From: Thermosulfurimonas sp. F29
Lineage (GTDB): Bacteria; Desulfobacterota; Thermodesulfobacteria; Thermodesulfobacteriales; Thermodesulfobacteriaceae
Length of the DNA: 64,000 bases
Direction: 5' to 3'
NCBI RefSeq assembly: GCF_019688735.1
Contig: NZ_JAIFYA010000002.1
Coordinates: forward strand, 310,001-374,000
Shown: one piece after another, positions 17,233-27,200 of the stretch
Layout of the letters: each line of letters opens with the position of its first letter
Position numbering within the stretch: the first letter of the stretch is position 1
Notes under the pieces: model-generated
Seen by the model: only the letters and a program-made list of their open reading frames with translations
The model's database searches: none
What the model was told of the DNA's origin: nothing
Translations under genes and position numbers: made by a program

Positions 17233-19455
17233 TTACATCAGAGGTTCCATCTCAAGCACCGGATGCTTGACCTTTTCAATCCACTCCTTGACTTCCTGCT
17301 CGGTGGTGGCCACCGTCTCGTCGGCGATCTTGTCGATGAGATCCGGGATGCCCAGTTCCTCGGCCCGGGCCTTGAGCTTGTCCCTGAGCTCCTCCTTGAG
17401 CATCTTGGGCATCCACACCACCCGCTTGAGACCGCCTTCGGCCAGGAGGAACTTCCGGGAGGTAATGTAATGCTTAGACACCCCCATGAAACCGGGAGTA
17501 ACCTGCCCTCCTCCCACCATGCCGGCCATGGTGGAAAACTTCATGCCCGTGGGAGTCATCCCCAGATAATCGCGGTTAACGATCATGATCCCGCTAACCG
17601 AAGGCAACACCGCGGCGATACACTCGAAACATCCGCAGGCCGTCATGGGGTCCACCAGGATGCTGTAGAGACTCACCCGCTCCACCTTGCCCCGGCTGGC
17701 CTTCTTGACGAACTCGTTGATGCCGGAGAACTGTCCCAGGCGTTCGTCGAGAAGCTCCCCCTTCTCGATGGGCTGATTGGGGCCCGCGGGATTGAGCTCG
17801 TAGCAGGCCTTACCGTCCAGCCAGTTGTAAGCTCCGCACATCCCGATCCGCTCCGGGGTGATCACGCACACATGGCTCGGGGCGAAACTCTGACACAGGG
17901 TGCAGGAATAGTAGACATCCACGCTCTCGTCGGTCATTCCGGCGATCCGGGCATCCCGCTTGGCGTACACCTCCTTGGCCAGCTCGAGGATCTTTTTGAC
18001 CTTGTCCTCCTCGGTGTAGATGGTCACCTGACACTTGTCCACGATGGCCCCGAACTCCTGACGCATCTTGGCGTAGAGGATCTCACCGATGTGCCTGAAG
18101 AGGAAGCCCTTCTCCACCGCGGCCTTGCTGATCCGGAGCCACATGATGTTCCGCTGCCCCACATGCATGATGCCCTGGGCGTAGTTGATGAGGTGGTGGA
18201 ACTGGCGCTCCAGAATGGCCTCGAAGTCCTCCTGCATGTTGGCACCGGCCACCTCCACCACCACCGCGAAGGGCAACCGATAGGGCGGACCCTGGAGACC
18301 GAGCTTTTCCACCTCGTTTATCTCCGGACCGATGACCTCGATTCTCCCGTCCTCCACCTCCTCGAGGGGCTTCGAGAGCAGCAGCTCCACCGCCGGGGTC
18401 CGTCCACCACCGCACTCCAGATAGAGATCGTCCTTGCGCACCCGCTCTCCCTCGAAGGCCGGGGCGTAGGCCACCGGAATGTCCAGCTTTACCGTGGTGA
18501 CCTTGAGCCCCCGCACCTCGATGGCCCGATCCACGATCTCCTCGTGCGGCACCCTGGAGACCACATGTTCGTAAGTGCAGATGCCGTAGGGCTTTATCTC
18601 CGGCTCGTCCCAGTCGGAGATCACCGGGAAGCCCCAGTTGATGGCCCCGGCACCGTTGGCGTACCACTCATCCGAAATGGGGCCGAAGGTGATGGCGAAG
18701 GCGAAGGTCCGATCCTTGTTGTAAAGGAGGTTACCCATGTAGTCACCGGGCTTGATTCCCCCGAAGGCCATGGCCACCCGGCAGGCGAACCCGATGGCGA
18801 AGACCACCGAGGTGTAATCCGGACCGAAGGGGATGAGACGGGTGGGCCAGCCAAGCTGCACTCCGGCCTCCTTCAGCATTTCGGGCATGTAGCGCCCGTC
18901 GGTGTGATGGTGCATGAACACATAGAGGTTCTTTTCCTGAAGCTCCTGGGCAATCCTCACCGCCGTTTCCCTGTCCGGCGGGGCTCCCAGGATGGCCGCA
19001 AACCCCGGGGCCGTGCCGTCCACGAACTCCACCCCGCGCTTCCGGAAGATCACATCGTCCGCCGCCCCCAGCCAGATGTTCCCGTTCACCGGCTCCTCGG
19101 TCTTGGTGTAAAAGTTCGGCTCCTCGAGGTACCGGATGGCCTCGATGACCTCCTCGGCGAAAAAGGTGGCCATGCCGGCGTCCAGGGCCGGCCCCAGATA
19201 AGGGGTCCAGAGCTTCTCGTCCGGGACGGGCGGAAGAAGCCGACGCGCCTCCTCCAGCACCTCCCCGCAATCCCCCAGCTTCTTCACCGGATACCCCAGC
19301 ATGGCGTAGATTATGGGAAGGTAATAGGCGGTGTTCGGAAAGGACACCTCCTGGTCCTTTCCGAACTTCTTCACCGCCTCCTCGTATTTCTCCTGGGCCC
19401 GCTCCACGATCTTGTGGGCCCCGCGAATGGCCTTGGTGGCGATGATCTTGGACAT
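17233..19455 (-). CDS. acsB: acetyl-CoA synthase catalytic subunit
   Basis: 740 residues, close to the usual bacterial length. Condenses the methyl group from the corrinoid protein with CO and CoA on the nickel A-cluster. The A-cluster region is visible as CTLCQSFAPSHVC, MCGAYNWLDGKAC and, further on, ACGCFECI. The full N-terminal domain that contacts CO dehydrogenase is present, so it is the bacterial type rather than the short archaeal CdhC. A good ribosome site (AAAGGAGGGG) precedes the ATG. The CO dehydrogenase gene lies about 8 kb upstream in the same operon, separated by the methyl-branch reductase genes. Confidence 0.95.
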   Translation of the reverse strand: MSKIIATKAIRGAHKIVERAQEKYEEAVKKFGKDQEVSFPNTAYYLPIIYAMLGYPVKKLGDCGEVLEEARRLLPPVPDEKLWTPYLGPALDAGMATFFAEEVIEAIRYLEEPNFYTKTEEPVNGNIWLGAADDVIFRKRGVEFVDGTAPGFAAILGAPPDRETAVRIAQELQEKNLYVFMHHHTDGRYMPEMLKEAGVQLGWPTRLIPFGPDYTSVVFAIGFACRVAMAFGGIKPGDYMGNLLYNKDRTFAFAITFGPISDEWYANGAGAINWGFPVISDWDEPEIKPYGICTYEHVVSRVPHEEIVDRAIEVRGLKVTTVKLDIPVAYAPAFEGERVRKDDLYLECGGGRTPAVELLLSKPLEEVEDGRIEVIGPEINEVEKLGLQGPPYRLPFAVVVEVAGANMQEDFEAILERQFHHLINYAQGIMHVGQRNIMWLRISKAAVEKGFLFRHIGEILYAKMRQEFGAIVDKCQVTIYTEEDKVKKILELAKEVYAKRDARIAGMTDESVDVYYSCTLCQSFAPSHVCVITPERIGMCGAYNWLDGKACYELNPAGPNQPIEKGELLDERLGQFSGINEFVKKASRGKVERVSLYSILVDPMTACGCFECIAAVLPSVSGIMIVNRDYLGMTPTGMKFSTMAGMVGGGQVTPGFMGVSKHYITSRKFLLAEGGLKRVVWMPKMLKEELRDKLKARAEELGIPDLIDKIADETVATTEQEVKEWIEKVKHPVLEMEPLM

Positions 19456-19471
19456 GGCCTAAACCCCTCCT

Positions 19472-21934
19472 TTAATTTTGTTGCATAAGTCCCTTTATTA
19501 TCGTTTTTGTTAGCTCAATGGCTTTGGGATGCCGCATGATGAAAAGATCTCCTCCGGCCAGGGCCAGGGCCACCGAGGTGATGGCCTCCATTAGGACTCC
19601 GCGCACCTCCTGGTCCCCGAGCAGGTCGTCCGAGGGAAGGCCCACCTCCTTGGTCTTCCACACCTCGCGACCCACATTGCAGACGAAGGGGACCTGGAGC
19701 TTTTCGTCCTGCGCGTAAAGGGCGGCGAGCCTTATCCTCTCCATCACCGAGTAGGTGTACTCCAGACCGTATCCCAGGGCCCCGATGGAGGGATCCATGA
19801 GAATCTTGTCCAGGGCCACCCCCACATTCTCGAGCAGGATGTTCAGCTGCTTGGCGAGATTCACATCGATGGGACTGGAGGCGATCACCGGCAACCCGTA
19901 TCCCATGGCCGTAGCCCCGATGGTCCGGTGATTGGCCTCCTCCACCGGCCCGATCACCGCCCCCCTATCCCCCAGGACTTCGGCCACCTCCCGCAGCACC
20001 TCCACATCCTTTTCCGCGTGTCCGGATCCCCAGACGATGATGGGCACATCCACCGCCCCGGCGACCTTCTCCACCACCTCCCGGGCGTGCCCGGCGTCCA
20101 GATTGAGATAGTTGGGATCCGTCCCCATGAGGTATACGCACACGGCCTCGGCTCCGTAGGTCTCCACGCACTTTCGGGCCCAGGCCGCGGGATCGTCCAG
20201 GACATCCGCAAAGTACCTGGTGAGGCTTTCCGGCCAGTTCTCGGGCTTTACATCCAGAACCTCCATGGCAATCCGCGGCTCGTGCCGCATCTCGCCCTCA
20301 AAAAGATGGAAGGGCAGAACATTCGTACCGCCCACTTTGAAGGCCTTCTCCCCCTTTCCGACCTCCACCTCGCGGATAAAAGCCGTACCGGGCTCCTTGT
20401 AAAGGTCCTCCGGGAGCCCCGCCGCCCGCTCGGAAAGGGGACGATACTCTCCGGAAAAGGCCCCGATCTCCACCCCCTCGGCCGGGACCGCCGGCGCAGG
20501 CTTCTCTTCCGGTTGGACCTCCTCCGGTTTTTCCTCGGGCTTCTCTTCCACCCGAGCTTCGACCTTTTCTTCGGGTTCGGGTTTCTCTTCTTTGACTTCG
20601 GGCCTGGCCTCTTCCACCGGAGGTTTGGCTTCCTCAACCGGAGGCTTCTCCTCCACCGGGGGTTTTTCCGCCACCGGAGGCTTCTCTTCCGCTACCGGCT
20701 TCTTTTCCTCCACCGGAGGCTTCTCTTCCACCCGGACCTCAACCCGCGGCGCCTCCGGGATCTCCGCCGGGGGCACCACCTCACCCCCGAGAAGGGCCCG
20801 CTCGAGACGCGCCAGACTGTCGTGGAGCATATTGAAGCCCTCGCGCAGGGCCTCCATGCTCGAGCGCACCGTGGAAAAGACCTCCTTGAGGGCCTCCACG
20901 GGAATCTCCACCCTGGGCGGGGCCTCCTCCGGCACCTCCTCGGCCGGCGGAGCCGCCACCTCCACCCTCTCCACTGGCCGCTCCACCTCCACCACGAAGG
21001 GCGGACGCACCTCGGCCTCGAGCGGACGGGGATGAAGCCCGGCCCGCTTCACGATCTCGGGCACGGCCTCCTCCCACTCGATGGCCATGATGTGCACCCC
21101 GGCCACCCCCGGGATCTCCCGCACCTGCTGAATGATCTCCACCGCGATGTTGATACCCTCCTCGCGCTTGTCCCTGGCCTCCTTCATGCGGCGGAGAATT
21201 TCGTCCGGAACATCAAGACCGGGCACGAAGTACTTCATGTAGCGGGCCATTCCGAAGGACTTGGGCGGGGTTATTCCGGCCAGGATGTACACCTTTTCCG
21301 TGAGCCCGAGATCCCGGGCCATCTCCATGAACTTACGAAACCGCTCCACATTGTAGATGATCTGGGTCTGAATGAACTCCGCCCCGGCCCGGACCTTCTT
21401 TTCCAGACGCCGGACCCGGAACTCAAAGGGATCGGCGAAGGGATTTTCCACCGCTCCCAGGAAGAACTCCGGCCTGGCTCCGGTCAGCTCCTCCCCGCAC
21501 AGAAACTTCCCCTCGTCCCGCATCCTCCGGACCATGGCCACCAGCTGGATGGAATCCAGGTCGAACACCCCCTTGGCCTCGGGATGGTTGCCGAACTTCT
21601 GGTGGTCGCCGGTGATGCACAGGAGGTTCCTCACCCCCAGAGCCGCCGCTCCCAGGAGGTCGGCCTGGATGCCGATCCGGTTTCGATCCCGACAGGTCAT
21701 CTGAACCACCGGCTCCACCCCCTCGGCCATAACCAGCACCGCCGAGGCTATGGAGGACATGCGGACGATGGCGGTCTGACAGTCGGTAATGTTGGCCGCA
21801 TCCACATACCCCTTGAGCAACCGGGCCTTGCGCCGCACCACCTCGGCGTCGGCGCTCTTGGGAGGCCCGATCTCCGCGGTCACCGCAAAGTGTCCCTCGG
21901 AAAGGACCCTAGCGAGATGACTTCTAGGCTCCAC
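19472..21934 (-). CDS. fusion of methylene-H4folate reductase (MetF) and corrinoid Fe-S protein small subunit (AcsD)
   Basis: 820 residues. Residues 1-300 are a MetF-type flavoprotein (EIGPPKSADAE, NITDCQTA, LLCITGDH, IQTQIIYN, ILAGITPPKS). Residues 301-485 form a linker with an amphipathic helix (about 346-383) and a Pro/Glu/Lys repeat of the type EEKPPVEE. Residues 490-820 are the AcsD/CdhD TIM barrel (VGGTNVLPFHLFEGEM, MGTDPNYLNLDAGHA, ASSPIDVNLAKQLN, MDPSIGALGYGLEY). It is read in one frame from a GTG with GGAGGGAG before it. AcsE acts between the two halves, so tethering would keep the methyl donor near the corrinoid acceptor. The order metV, metF-acsD, acsB agrees with both roles. Confidence 0.93.
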   Translation of the reverse strand: MEPRSHLARVLSEGHFAVTAEIGPPKSADAEVVRRKARLLKGYVDAANITDCQTAIVRMSSIASAVLVMAEGVEPVVQMTCRDRNRIGIQADLLGAAALGVRNLLCITGDHQKFGNHPEAKGVFDLDSIQLVAMVRRMRDEGKFLCGEELTGARPEFFLGAVENPFADPFEFRVRRLEKKVRAGAEFIQTQIIYNVERFRKFMEMARDLGLTEKVYILAGITPPKSFGMARYMKYFVPGLDVPDEILRRMKEARDKREEGINIAVEIIQQVREIPGVAGVHIMAIEWEEAVPEIVKRAGLHPRPLEAEVRPPFVVEVERPVERVEVAAPPAEEVPEEAPPRVEIPVEALKEVFSTVRSSMEALREGFNMLHDSLARLERALLGGEVVPPAEIPEAPRVEVRVEEKPPVEEKKPVAEEKPPVAEKPPVEEKPPVEEAKPPVEEARPEVKEEKPEPEEKVEARVEEKPEEKPEEVQPEEKPAPAVPAEGVEIGAFSGEYRPLSERAAGLPEDLYKEPGTAFIREVEVGKGEKAFKVGGTNVLPFHLFEGEMRHEPRIAMEVLDVKPENWPESLTRYFADVLDDPAAWARKCVETYGAEAVCVYLMGTDPNYLNLDAGHAREVVEKVAGAVDVPIIVWGSGHAEKDVEVLREVAEVLGDRGAVIGPVEEANHRTIGATAMGYGLPVIASSPIDVNLAKQLNILLENVGVALDKILMDPSIGALGYGLEYTYSVMERIRLAALYAQDEKLQVPFVCNVGREVWKTKEVGLPSDDLLGDQEVRGVLMEAITSVALALAGGDLFIMRHPKAIELTKTIIKGLMQQN

Positions 21935-21953
21935 CGTCTCCCTCCTCTTTGAT

Positions 21954-22625
21954 TTATCCCACCTTAAGGTCTTCCCTTATTCTTTCCCGGGGGCCACCGT
22001 GTCCGGCCGGACGCCAGTCCTTGGCCGGGAAAAACTCCATGAGCCGATCCAGCTCCCCCCGGGCGGAAAGTCGCTCGTAAATCTGGTGCCACACGCAGGG
22101 CACCTCCGGACGAATCTCGCAACGCCCTCCCTGGGACCCCCCGCAGGGTCCGTTAAGGAGATTCTTCGCACACCGCGCGATGGGACAGAGCCCGCCGGTC
22201 ACATCCAGGATGCAGTCCCCGCAACCCCGGCACTTTTCCTGCCATTCCCCCAGGGCCGGATTGGCCCCGTAAAAGCTGGTGTCCACCCCAGGGTAAACCC
22301 GGATCTCGGGAAAGAGGTCCGCAATGAGGTTCACCCCCACCCCGCAGGCCATGGACACCACCGCCTCGTAGTCCCCGGCCATCTCCTTAAGAGGAGCCAG
22401 GTACTCCGGATCGCACTGGCGAATAAGGGTGGCCTCCCCGGTCTCAAGGGGCCTTCCCGCAAGTTTGCGCGCCAGGCGCAGGGCCGCGGCCATGGTCTCC
22501 ACCTCACGGTCGCCCCCCGCCGAACACACCGCCACACACCCCCGACATCCCAGAACCAGGACCTTTTCGTAAGGCTCTATGGCCTTGAGGACTTTAGGAA
22601 TCGGTCTTCTCTCTGCAATTATCAT
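21954..22625 (-). CDS. metV: MetV, Cys-rich partner of methylene-H4folate reductase
   Basis: 223 residues. MetV links flavin-containing MetF to an Fe-S or Hdr-type electron donor in acetogens. Many Cys are seen: VLGCRGCVAVC, SMACGVG, KCRGCGDC, GLCPIARCAKNLLNGPCGG and CEIRPEVPC. The segment from GGLCPIARCAK to GPCGG is typical of the family. AGGAG precedes the ATG. It lies between the second MvhD-like gene and the MetF fusion, which supports the electron path HdrA/MvhD to MetV to MetF. Confidence 0.9.
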   Translation of the reverse strand: MIIAERRPIPKVLKAIEPYEKVLVLGCRGCVAVCSAGGDREVETMAAALRLARKLAGRPLETGEATLIRQCDPEYLAPLKEMAGDYEAVVSMACGVGVNLIADLFPEIRVYPGVDTSFYGANPALGEWQEKCRGCGDCILDVTGGLCPIARCAKNLLNGPCGGSQGGRCEIRPEVPCVWHQIYERLSARGELDRLMEFFPAKDWRPAGHGGPRERIREDLKVG

Positions 22626-22638
22626 TTTGTCTTTCTCC

Positions 22639-23019
22639 TCAAGACTTAGACTTCATATTTAAAGCTGTTTCGAAGGTTCTCTTAACCTCCTCCATGAAGG
22701 GCCCAGTATCCAGGCGCGGGAGAAAGGCAAAGCGCACCCGCTCCGGTTCAAGACCGATCTCCTCGATGATCTTCCGGGCCGAAAGCGCCTTCTTCTCGGC
22801 CCGGAGACTTCCCGAGAGATTATGGCACCTGTCCTTTTCGCAGCCGGCCACCAGCACCGCCTCCGCCCCCTCCTCGAAGGTGCGGAGGATGTCCGCCACC
22901 TCGATGTGACCGGAGCAGGGATAACGCCGCACGATCACCGTGCCCGGAAGGCCCTGAAAGTCCTCCTCACCGGCCTGGTTGGTGTAGTGGCAGCAAAGCA
23001 CCCCTATGGTTACGGTCAT
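22639..23019 (-). CDS. short MvhD-like iron-sulfur subunit
   Basis: 126 residues. MvhD-family fold with Cys at LCCHYTN, RYPCSGHIE and AGCEKDRCHN; the last corresponds to GCHPGDCHY in canonical MvhD. In hydrogenase-heterodisulfide reductase complexes MvhD joins the donor module to HdrA through a [2Fe-2S] cluster. Here it overlaps the HdrC-like gene by 4 bp and precedes metV, so it may pass electrons from the Hdr core to MetV-MetF. It is a second, diverged copy beside the selenocysteine mvhD. Confidence 0.8.
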   Translation of the reverse strand: MTVTIGVLCCHYTNQAGEEDFQGLPGTVIVRRYPCSGHIEVADILRTFEEGAEAVLVAGCEKDRCHNLSGSLRAEKKALSARKIIEEIGLEPERVRFAFLPRLDTGPFMEEVKRTFETALNMKSKS

Positions 23020-23570
23020 GAGATCCCCACCCCCACCTTCATGGTCTCGAATTCTGCCGCGGGCTTAAGCTCGATGGCCCGGGCCGGGCACTCCCGCACG
23101 CAGATCCCGCAGGCGTGGCACTTGGCCGGATCAATCACCGCGTACCCCTCCTCCCGGATGCTCGGCGCCCCGAAGGGACAGACCCGCACGCAGGTGAGAC
23201 ACGCCACGCACTTTCCGGGCTGTACCCGGGCCAGCCGCCCGGCCTCAAAGAGCGTCTCCTCGTCGGCAAGCCCCGTCCGTAAGGCGTATCCCCGCAGGGC
23301 CCTGATGACCTCCGCGGGTTTCACCTCCATGGGACACACCGGCACGCAGCTTTCGCACTGCGAACAGTGCCAGAGGATCGGCGTGCCGAAGAGCTTTTCC
23401 CGCAACCCCAGAACGGTGGCATGCACGATCACTCGGGGATCAAAGTCTCTCCGTATCTTCTTTACCGGACAGATTCCCGAACAGGCCCCGCACCGGAAAC
23501 ACTGGGCATAGGTCTCCGGCAGCCCCTCCACCTCCGGAAGCCAGTCTCTCGCAAGCTCCATTCTCATCAT
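23016..23570 (-). CDS. HdrC-like protein with additional ferredoxin domain
   Basis: 184 residues. The N-terminal half is HdrC-like with two cluster motifs, CFRCGACSGICP and CSQCESCVPVCP; the C-terminal half adds a two-cluster ferredoxin, CVACLTCVRVCP and CHACGICVRECP. Sixteen cluster-type Cys would allow four [4Fe-4S] centres in series. It overlaps mvhD by 4 bp at its start and the short mvhD by 4 bp at its end, so the three are translationally coupled. No HdrB is encoded nearby, so it probably conducts electrons within the MTHF reductase complex rather than to a heterodisulfide. Confidence 0.85.
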   Translation of the reverse strand: MMRMELARDWLPEVEGLPETYAQCFRCGACSGICPVKKIRRDFDPRVIVHATVLGLREKLFGTPILWHCSQCESCVPVCPMEVKPAEVIRALRGYALRTGLADEETLFEAGRLARVQPGKCVACLTCVRVCPFGAPSIREEGYAVIDPAKCHACGICVRECPARAIELKPAAEFETMKVGVGIS

Positions 23571-24283
23571 TTTTTCCCCTTCTCCAAGGCCTTGAGTATT
23601 CCGGTCAACTCCTCCTCAGAGGCCCCGGTGGCCTCCGCAAGAGCATCGAGACTCTTCGGTCCCTGGGCCAGAAGTTCCTTTACCTCGGCCTCAAATATCC
23701 TCTTCCTGATCTGGGGCACGAGCTTCTTCTCCACTAGGGCCGCTATGTTCTCGGCACTGTAGTCCCCTAATTTCTTGATCTCCTTGGCCAGATTGCCGTA
23801 CTGGGCCCGGAATTGCATATTCTGACAGAGTTTGCGCGCCGCTTCAAGACGGAAACGCAGCCTGTCCCTGGAAAGCCCCTCCCGCTCCCCTAGAGGGCCG
23901 AGCCCCCGAACTTTCTCCGTAAAGTCCGTAAGCAACCTCACGAACCTGGGCCCCTCCGCCGCCGAGGCCCAGTCGATATAAAACCTATCGGGAAGGATCC
24001 CCACCGCCTCGAGGATCCTCCTTACCGTTTCGGCCATAATCAGGGCTTCGTAATTACCAGACTGGTAATGGCATTCCCCGAGGTGTCACCCGCCCACGAA
24101 GACCCCGTCGGACCCTACATAGAAGGCCTCTACCACGAAACGGGGATCCATACGGCCGGTGCACATGATGCGGATGACCCGGTTGTTGGGCGGATAACTG
24201 AACCGGGCCACTCCGGCGGAATCCGCCGCCGCATAACAACACCAGTTGCAGAGAAAACTGAGTATCCTCGGCTCAAATCCCAT
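23567..24283 (-). CDS. mvhD: selenocysteine-containing MvhD-type electron-transfer subunit
   Basis: 238 residues with selenocysteine at 66. The N-terminal Cys (12, 15, 16 and 41: LCNWCC and MCTGRMDP) and the block DGVFVGG-U-HLGECHY match MvhD, with the in-frame UGA (24088-24086) in place of the Cys in GCHPGDCHY. The frame stays open for 172 codons after it, with normal family sequence (FYIDWASAAEGPRF). A hairpin suited to SECIS follows. Sec at this position is known from VhuD of methanococci. Start ATG at 24283 with GGAGGGCGG. Lies 11 bp after hdrA and is coupled to the HdrC-like gene. Confidence 0.9.
24053..24069 (-). promoter_or_regulatory. SECIS-like hairpin of mvhD
   Basis: On the minus strand AUUACC and GGUAAU close on the loop AGUCU, 16 bases after the UGA. 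It resembles the GGUCU loop of known bacterial SECIS elements but has A in the first position. Confidence 0.7.
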
Positions 24284-24294
24284 AACCGCCCTCC

Positions 24295-27200
24295 TTAAGC
24301 GGCTTCTTTTTCGGCCTCAGCCGCGGACTTTTCCTCCGCCTCCTCCTGCCCGAAGGCCCGGATCTGCTCCAGAATGGCCTCGTCGGTGAATCCGCCCAGG
24401 GTGATGGCGAAGACCGGACAGTGCGATCCGCAGATCCCGCAGCCCTTGCAGGCCGCCGCGATCACCCGGGCCTTCCGGCGTTTTTCCACTTTGACCATCT
24501 CTATGGCGCTGTAGGGACACAGGGAGGCGCAGATCCCGCAACCGATGCACTTCTTCTCCTCCACCCGCGAAACGATGGGCGGAACCTCCACGAACCCCTT
24601 GGCCAGAGGCACCGCCGCCTTGGCCGCCGCGGCCCTGGCCTGAGCCAGGGTCTCGGAAAGGGGTTTCGGGCCGTGAGCCAGACCGCACACATATACCCCG
24701 TCCACCGCCACCTCCACGGGCTTGAGCTTCACATGGGCCTCCAGGATGAACCCCTCCGGGTTAAGCGGGGTCTTGAGGATCTGGGCCACGGGATTGTCCT
24801 TCTCGGCCTCAATCCCCACCGAAAGCACCACCAGGTCCGCGGGAATCTCCACCTCTTCACCCAGAAGCCTGTCGTAGGCCCGAACCACCACTCCTCTCCC
24901 CTTCTTCACCACCTCGGGTCGCCGATCCGGACTGTAGCGCAGGAAGATTACCCCGCGATTGCGGGCCTCCCGGTAGAGCTCCTCGTAAAACCCGTAAGTC
25001 CGCATGTCCCGGTAAAGAATAAAGACCTCCGCCTCAGGCTGAAGCTCCTTCAGGCGCAGGGCGTTTTTCACCGCCTGCTGACAGCAGATCTTGCTGCAGT
25101 GAGAGAGCTCCTCCCCCCGGGAGCCGGCACACTGGATCATCACCACCCGCTTGACCTTTCCAAGGGAGCGTTTCCCCCGGGCCAGTTTTTCCTCAAACTC
25201 GAGCTGGGTGAGCACCTTCGAGCTTTCCCCGTAAAGATATCCCGACGGACGATGCTCCCGGGCTCCGGTGGCCACCACCACCACGCCGTGGTTCACCACC
25301 TCGGATCCCTCCTCGGCCCGGATGGTGGAGGTGAAATTGCCTACATAACCCGAGATGTTCTCCACCGTGGCCCGGGTGAAGACCCGGATCCGGGGGTGCC
25401 TTTCCACCTTTTTGATCAGGTCTTTCAGGATCTTCCGCGGATCCTCTCCCTCGGCCAGGAAACGCACCCGCCGAAGGTTGCCTCCCAGCTCGGCCTCCTT
25501 TTCCACCAGATAGACCTCAAAGCCCTGCTCCGCGATGGAAAGCGCCGCGGTCATTCCCGCCGCCCCTCCTCCGATCACCAGGGCCGAGGGGGTCACCTTT
25601 ACCTTCTGGAGCTCCAGGGGCTTGAGCCTCCTCGCCTTGGCCACCGCCATCCGCACCTGATCCTTGGCCTTGGCCGTGGCCGCCTCGGGATCGTCGGCGT
25701 GCACCCAGGAACACTGGTCCCGAATGTTGGCCATCTCCACCAGGGCCAGGTTGAGCCCCGCCTCCCGCAGGGTCTCCTGGAAGAGGGGTTCGTGGGTACG
25801 GGGGCTGCAGGCCGCAATCACCAGCCGGTTGAGTTTGTGCTCCCGAATGATCTCCTTGAGTCTTTCCAGGGAATCCTGGGCGCAGGAGTAGACCGTGGTG
25901 TCGGCGTACACCACCCCCGGGAGCTTCGCCGCGTACTCCTTCACCGCCTCCACATCCACCACCCCGGCGATGTTCACCCCGCAGTGACAGACGAAAACGC
26001 CAATTCTCACCGGCATCGAAAGAAGCTCTTCGTCCTCCGGCGGAAAGCTCTTCTCCACCGCGTCCCTTCCGCGCACCTCGGAGAGCAACTCGGACACCCG
26101 GGCCGCGGCCCCGCTCGCCTGCATCACGCTCTCGGGGATGTCCTTCGGCCCCTGAAAGGCCCCGGCCACATATATGCCGGGCTTGACCGTTAGGGGATCA
26201 GCCACCGAGGTTCTGGCGAAGCCGAAAGGATTGAGCTCGATCCCGAACTTCCGGGCCAATTCCTCTGCCCCGGGCGGGGCCGAAAGTCCCACGGAAAGCA
26301 CCACCATGTCGAAGAGCTCCCTATGGACCTCGCCGTCTTCGGTCACATAGGTGATCCCCAGACGGCCGTCCACGCTCTCCACCTTGGGCACCCGGGCGTA
26401 AACGGTGCGCAGGCCGTACTTCTCCACCGCTCGCTCAAAGGCCGCGTCAAAACCCTTGCCCTGGGTGCGCACATCCATGAAAAAGAGGGTGATCTCCGCC
26501 TCCGGGGCGTGTTCCTTGAGCATGGAGGCCTCTTTCATAGCGTACATGCAGCAAACCGAGGAGCAGAAGGGCCTCCCGCAGGAAACATCCCTGGAGCCCA
26601 CGCACTGAAGAAAGGCGATCTTACGGGGATGAGAGAGGTCCGAGGGGCGCAGGATCTCCCCCTCCGTGGGTCCGGAAACGCACATGAGGCGTTCCACCTC
26701 GAGACTGGTCATTACATCGGGATACTTCCCGTAGCCGTACTTGGTGAGGGCCTCCTCCGGCACCTCCCCGAATCCCGGGCACAATACCACCGCCCCCACC
26801 TCGAGCTCCCGCACCTCAGGTCTCTGATCGAAGTCGATGGCCTTGGGCCCGCACACATTGGTGCAGATCTGACAGGTCTCGTGGTTGAGGCGGAGACACC
26901 GCTCCTCGTCGATGTAGTAGGCCGTGGGCACGGCCTGAGGAAAGTCGATCCGGGCCGCCCGGGTGAAGTCCAGCCTCTCGTTGTATTCGTCCACCGCCTC
27001 CCGGGGACAGTACTGCATGCACTGTCCACAGGCCGTACACCGGTCCGGATCGATGTACCGGGGACGCACCCGCACCCGGGCCTTGAAGTGCCCAGGTTTC
27101 CCGGAGAGGGCCTCCACCTCCGCCAGCGTCAGGATCTCAATGTTGGGAGACCGACCGGCCTCCACCATCTTCGGCGCCAGTATTCAGATGCTGCAATCGT

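Noticed and set aside
17131-19488. 785-codon open frame on the plus strand opposite acsB
   Set aside because: Antisense shadow of a GC-rich gene; its translation is His/Leu/Gly-rich without any family match, while acsB is unmistakable.
20540-20760. Repeat array, possibly CRISPR-like, from recurring TCCACCGGAGG units
   Set aside because: The repeats are codon repeats of the EEKPPVEE linker, with no constant-length spacers.
19472-21934. MetF-AcsD as an assembly chimera
   Set aside because: The frame runs uninterrupted through the linker, both halves fit the operon, and no second metF or acsD is nearby. Read-level proof is still lacking.
19928-21952. Long plus-strand frame opposite the MetF-AcsD fusion
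   Set aside because: Shadow frame; the His-, Leu- and Arg-rich translation mirrors the Pro/Glu linker on the coding strand.
23567-24037. A separate 156-residue protein after a short 65-residue one
   Set aside because: The two halves together make a normal MvhD with UGA at the Cys/Sec position; the ATG at 24037 has no ribosome site.
24295-27168. HdrA starting at the ATG at 27168
   Set aside because: This would drop the FAD-binding N-terminus, which is present in the same frame upstream of a UGA at a conserved Cys site, with a good ribosome site at 27360.
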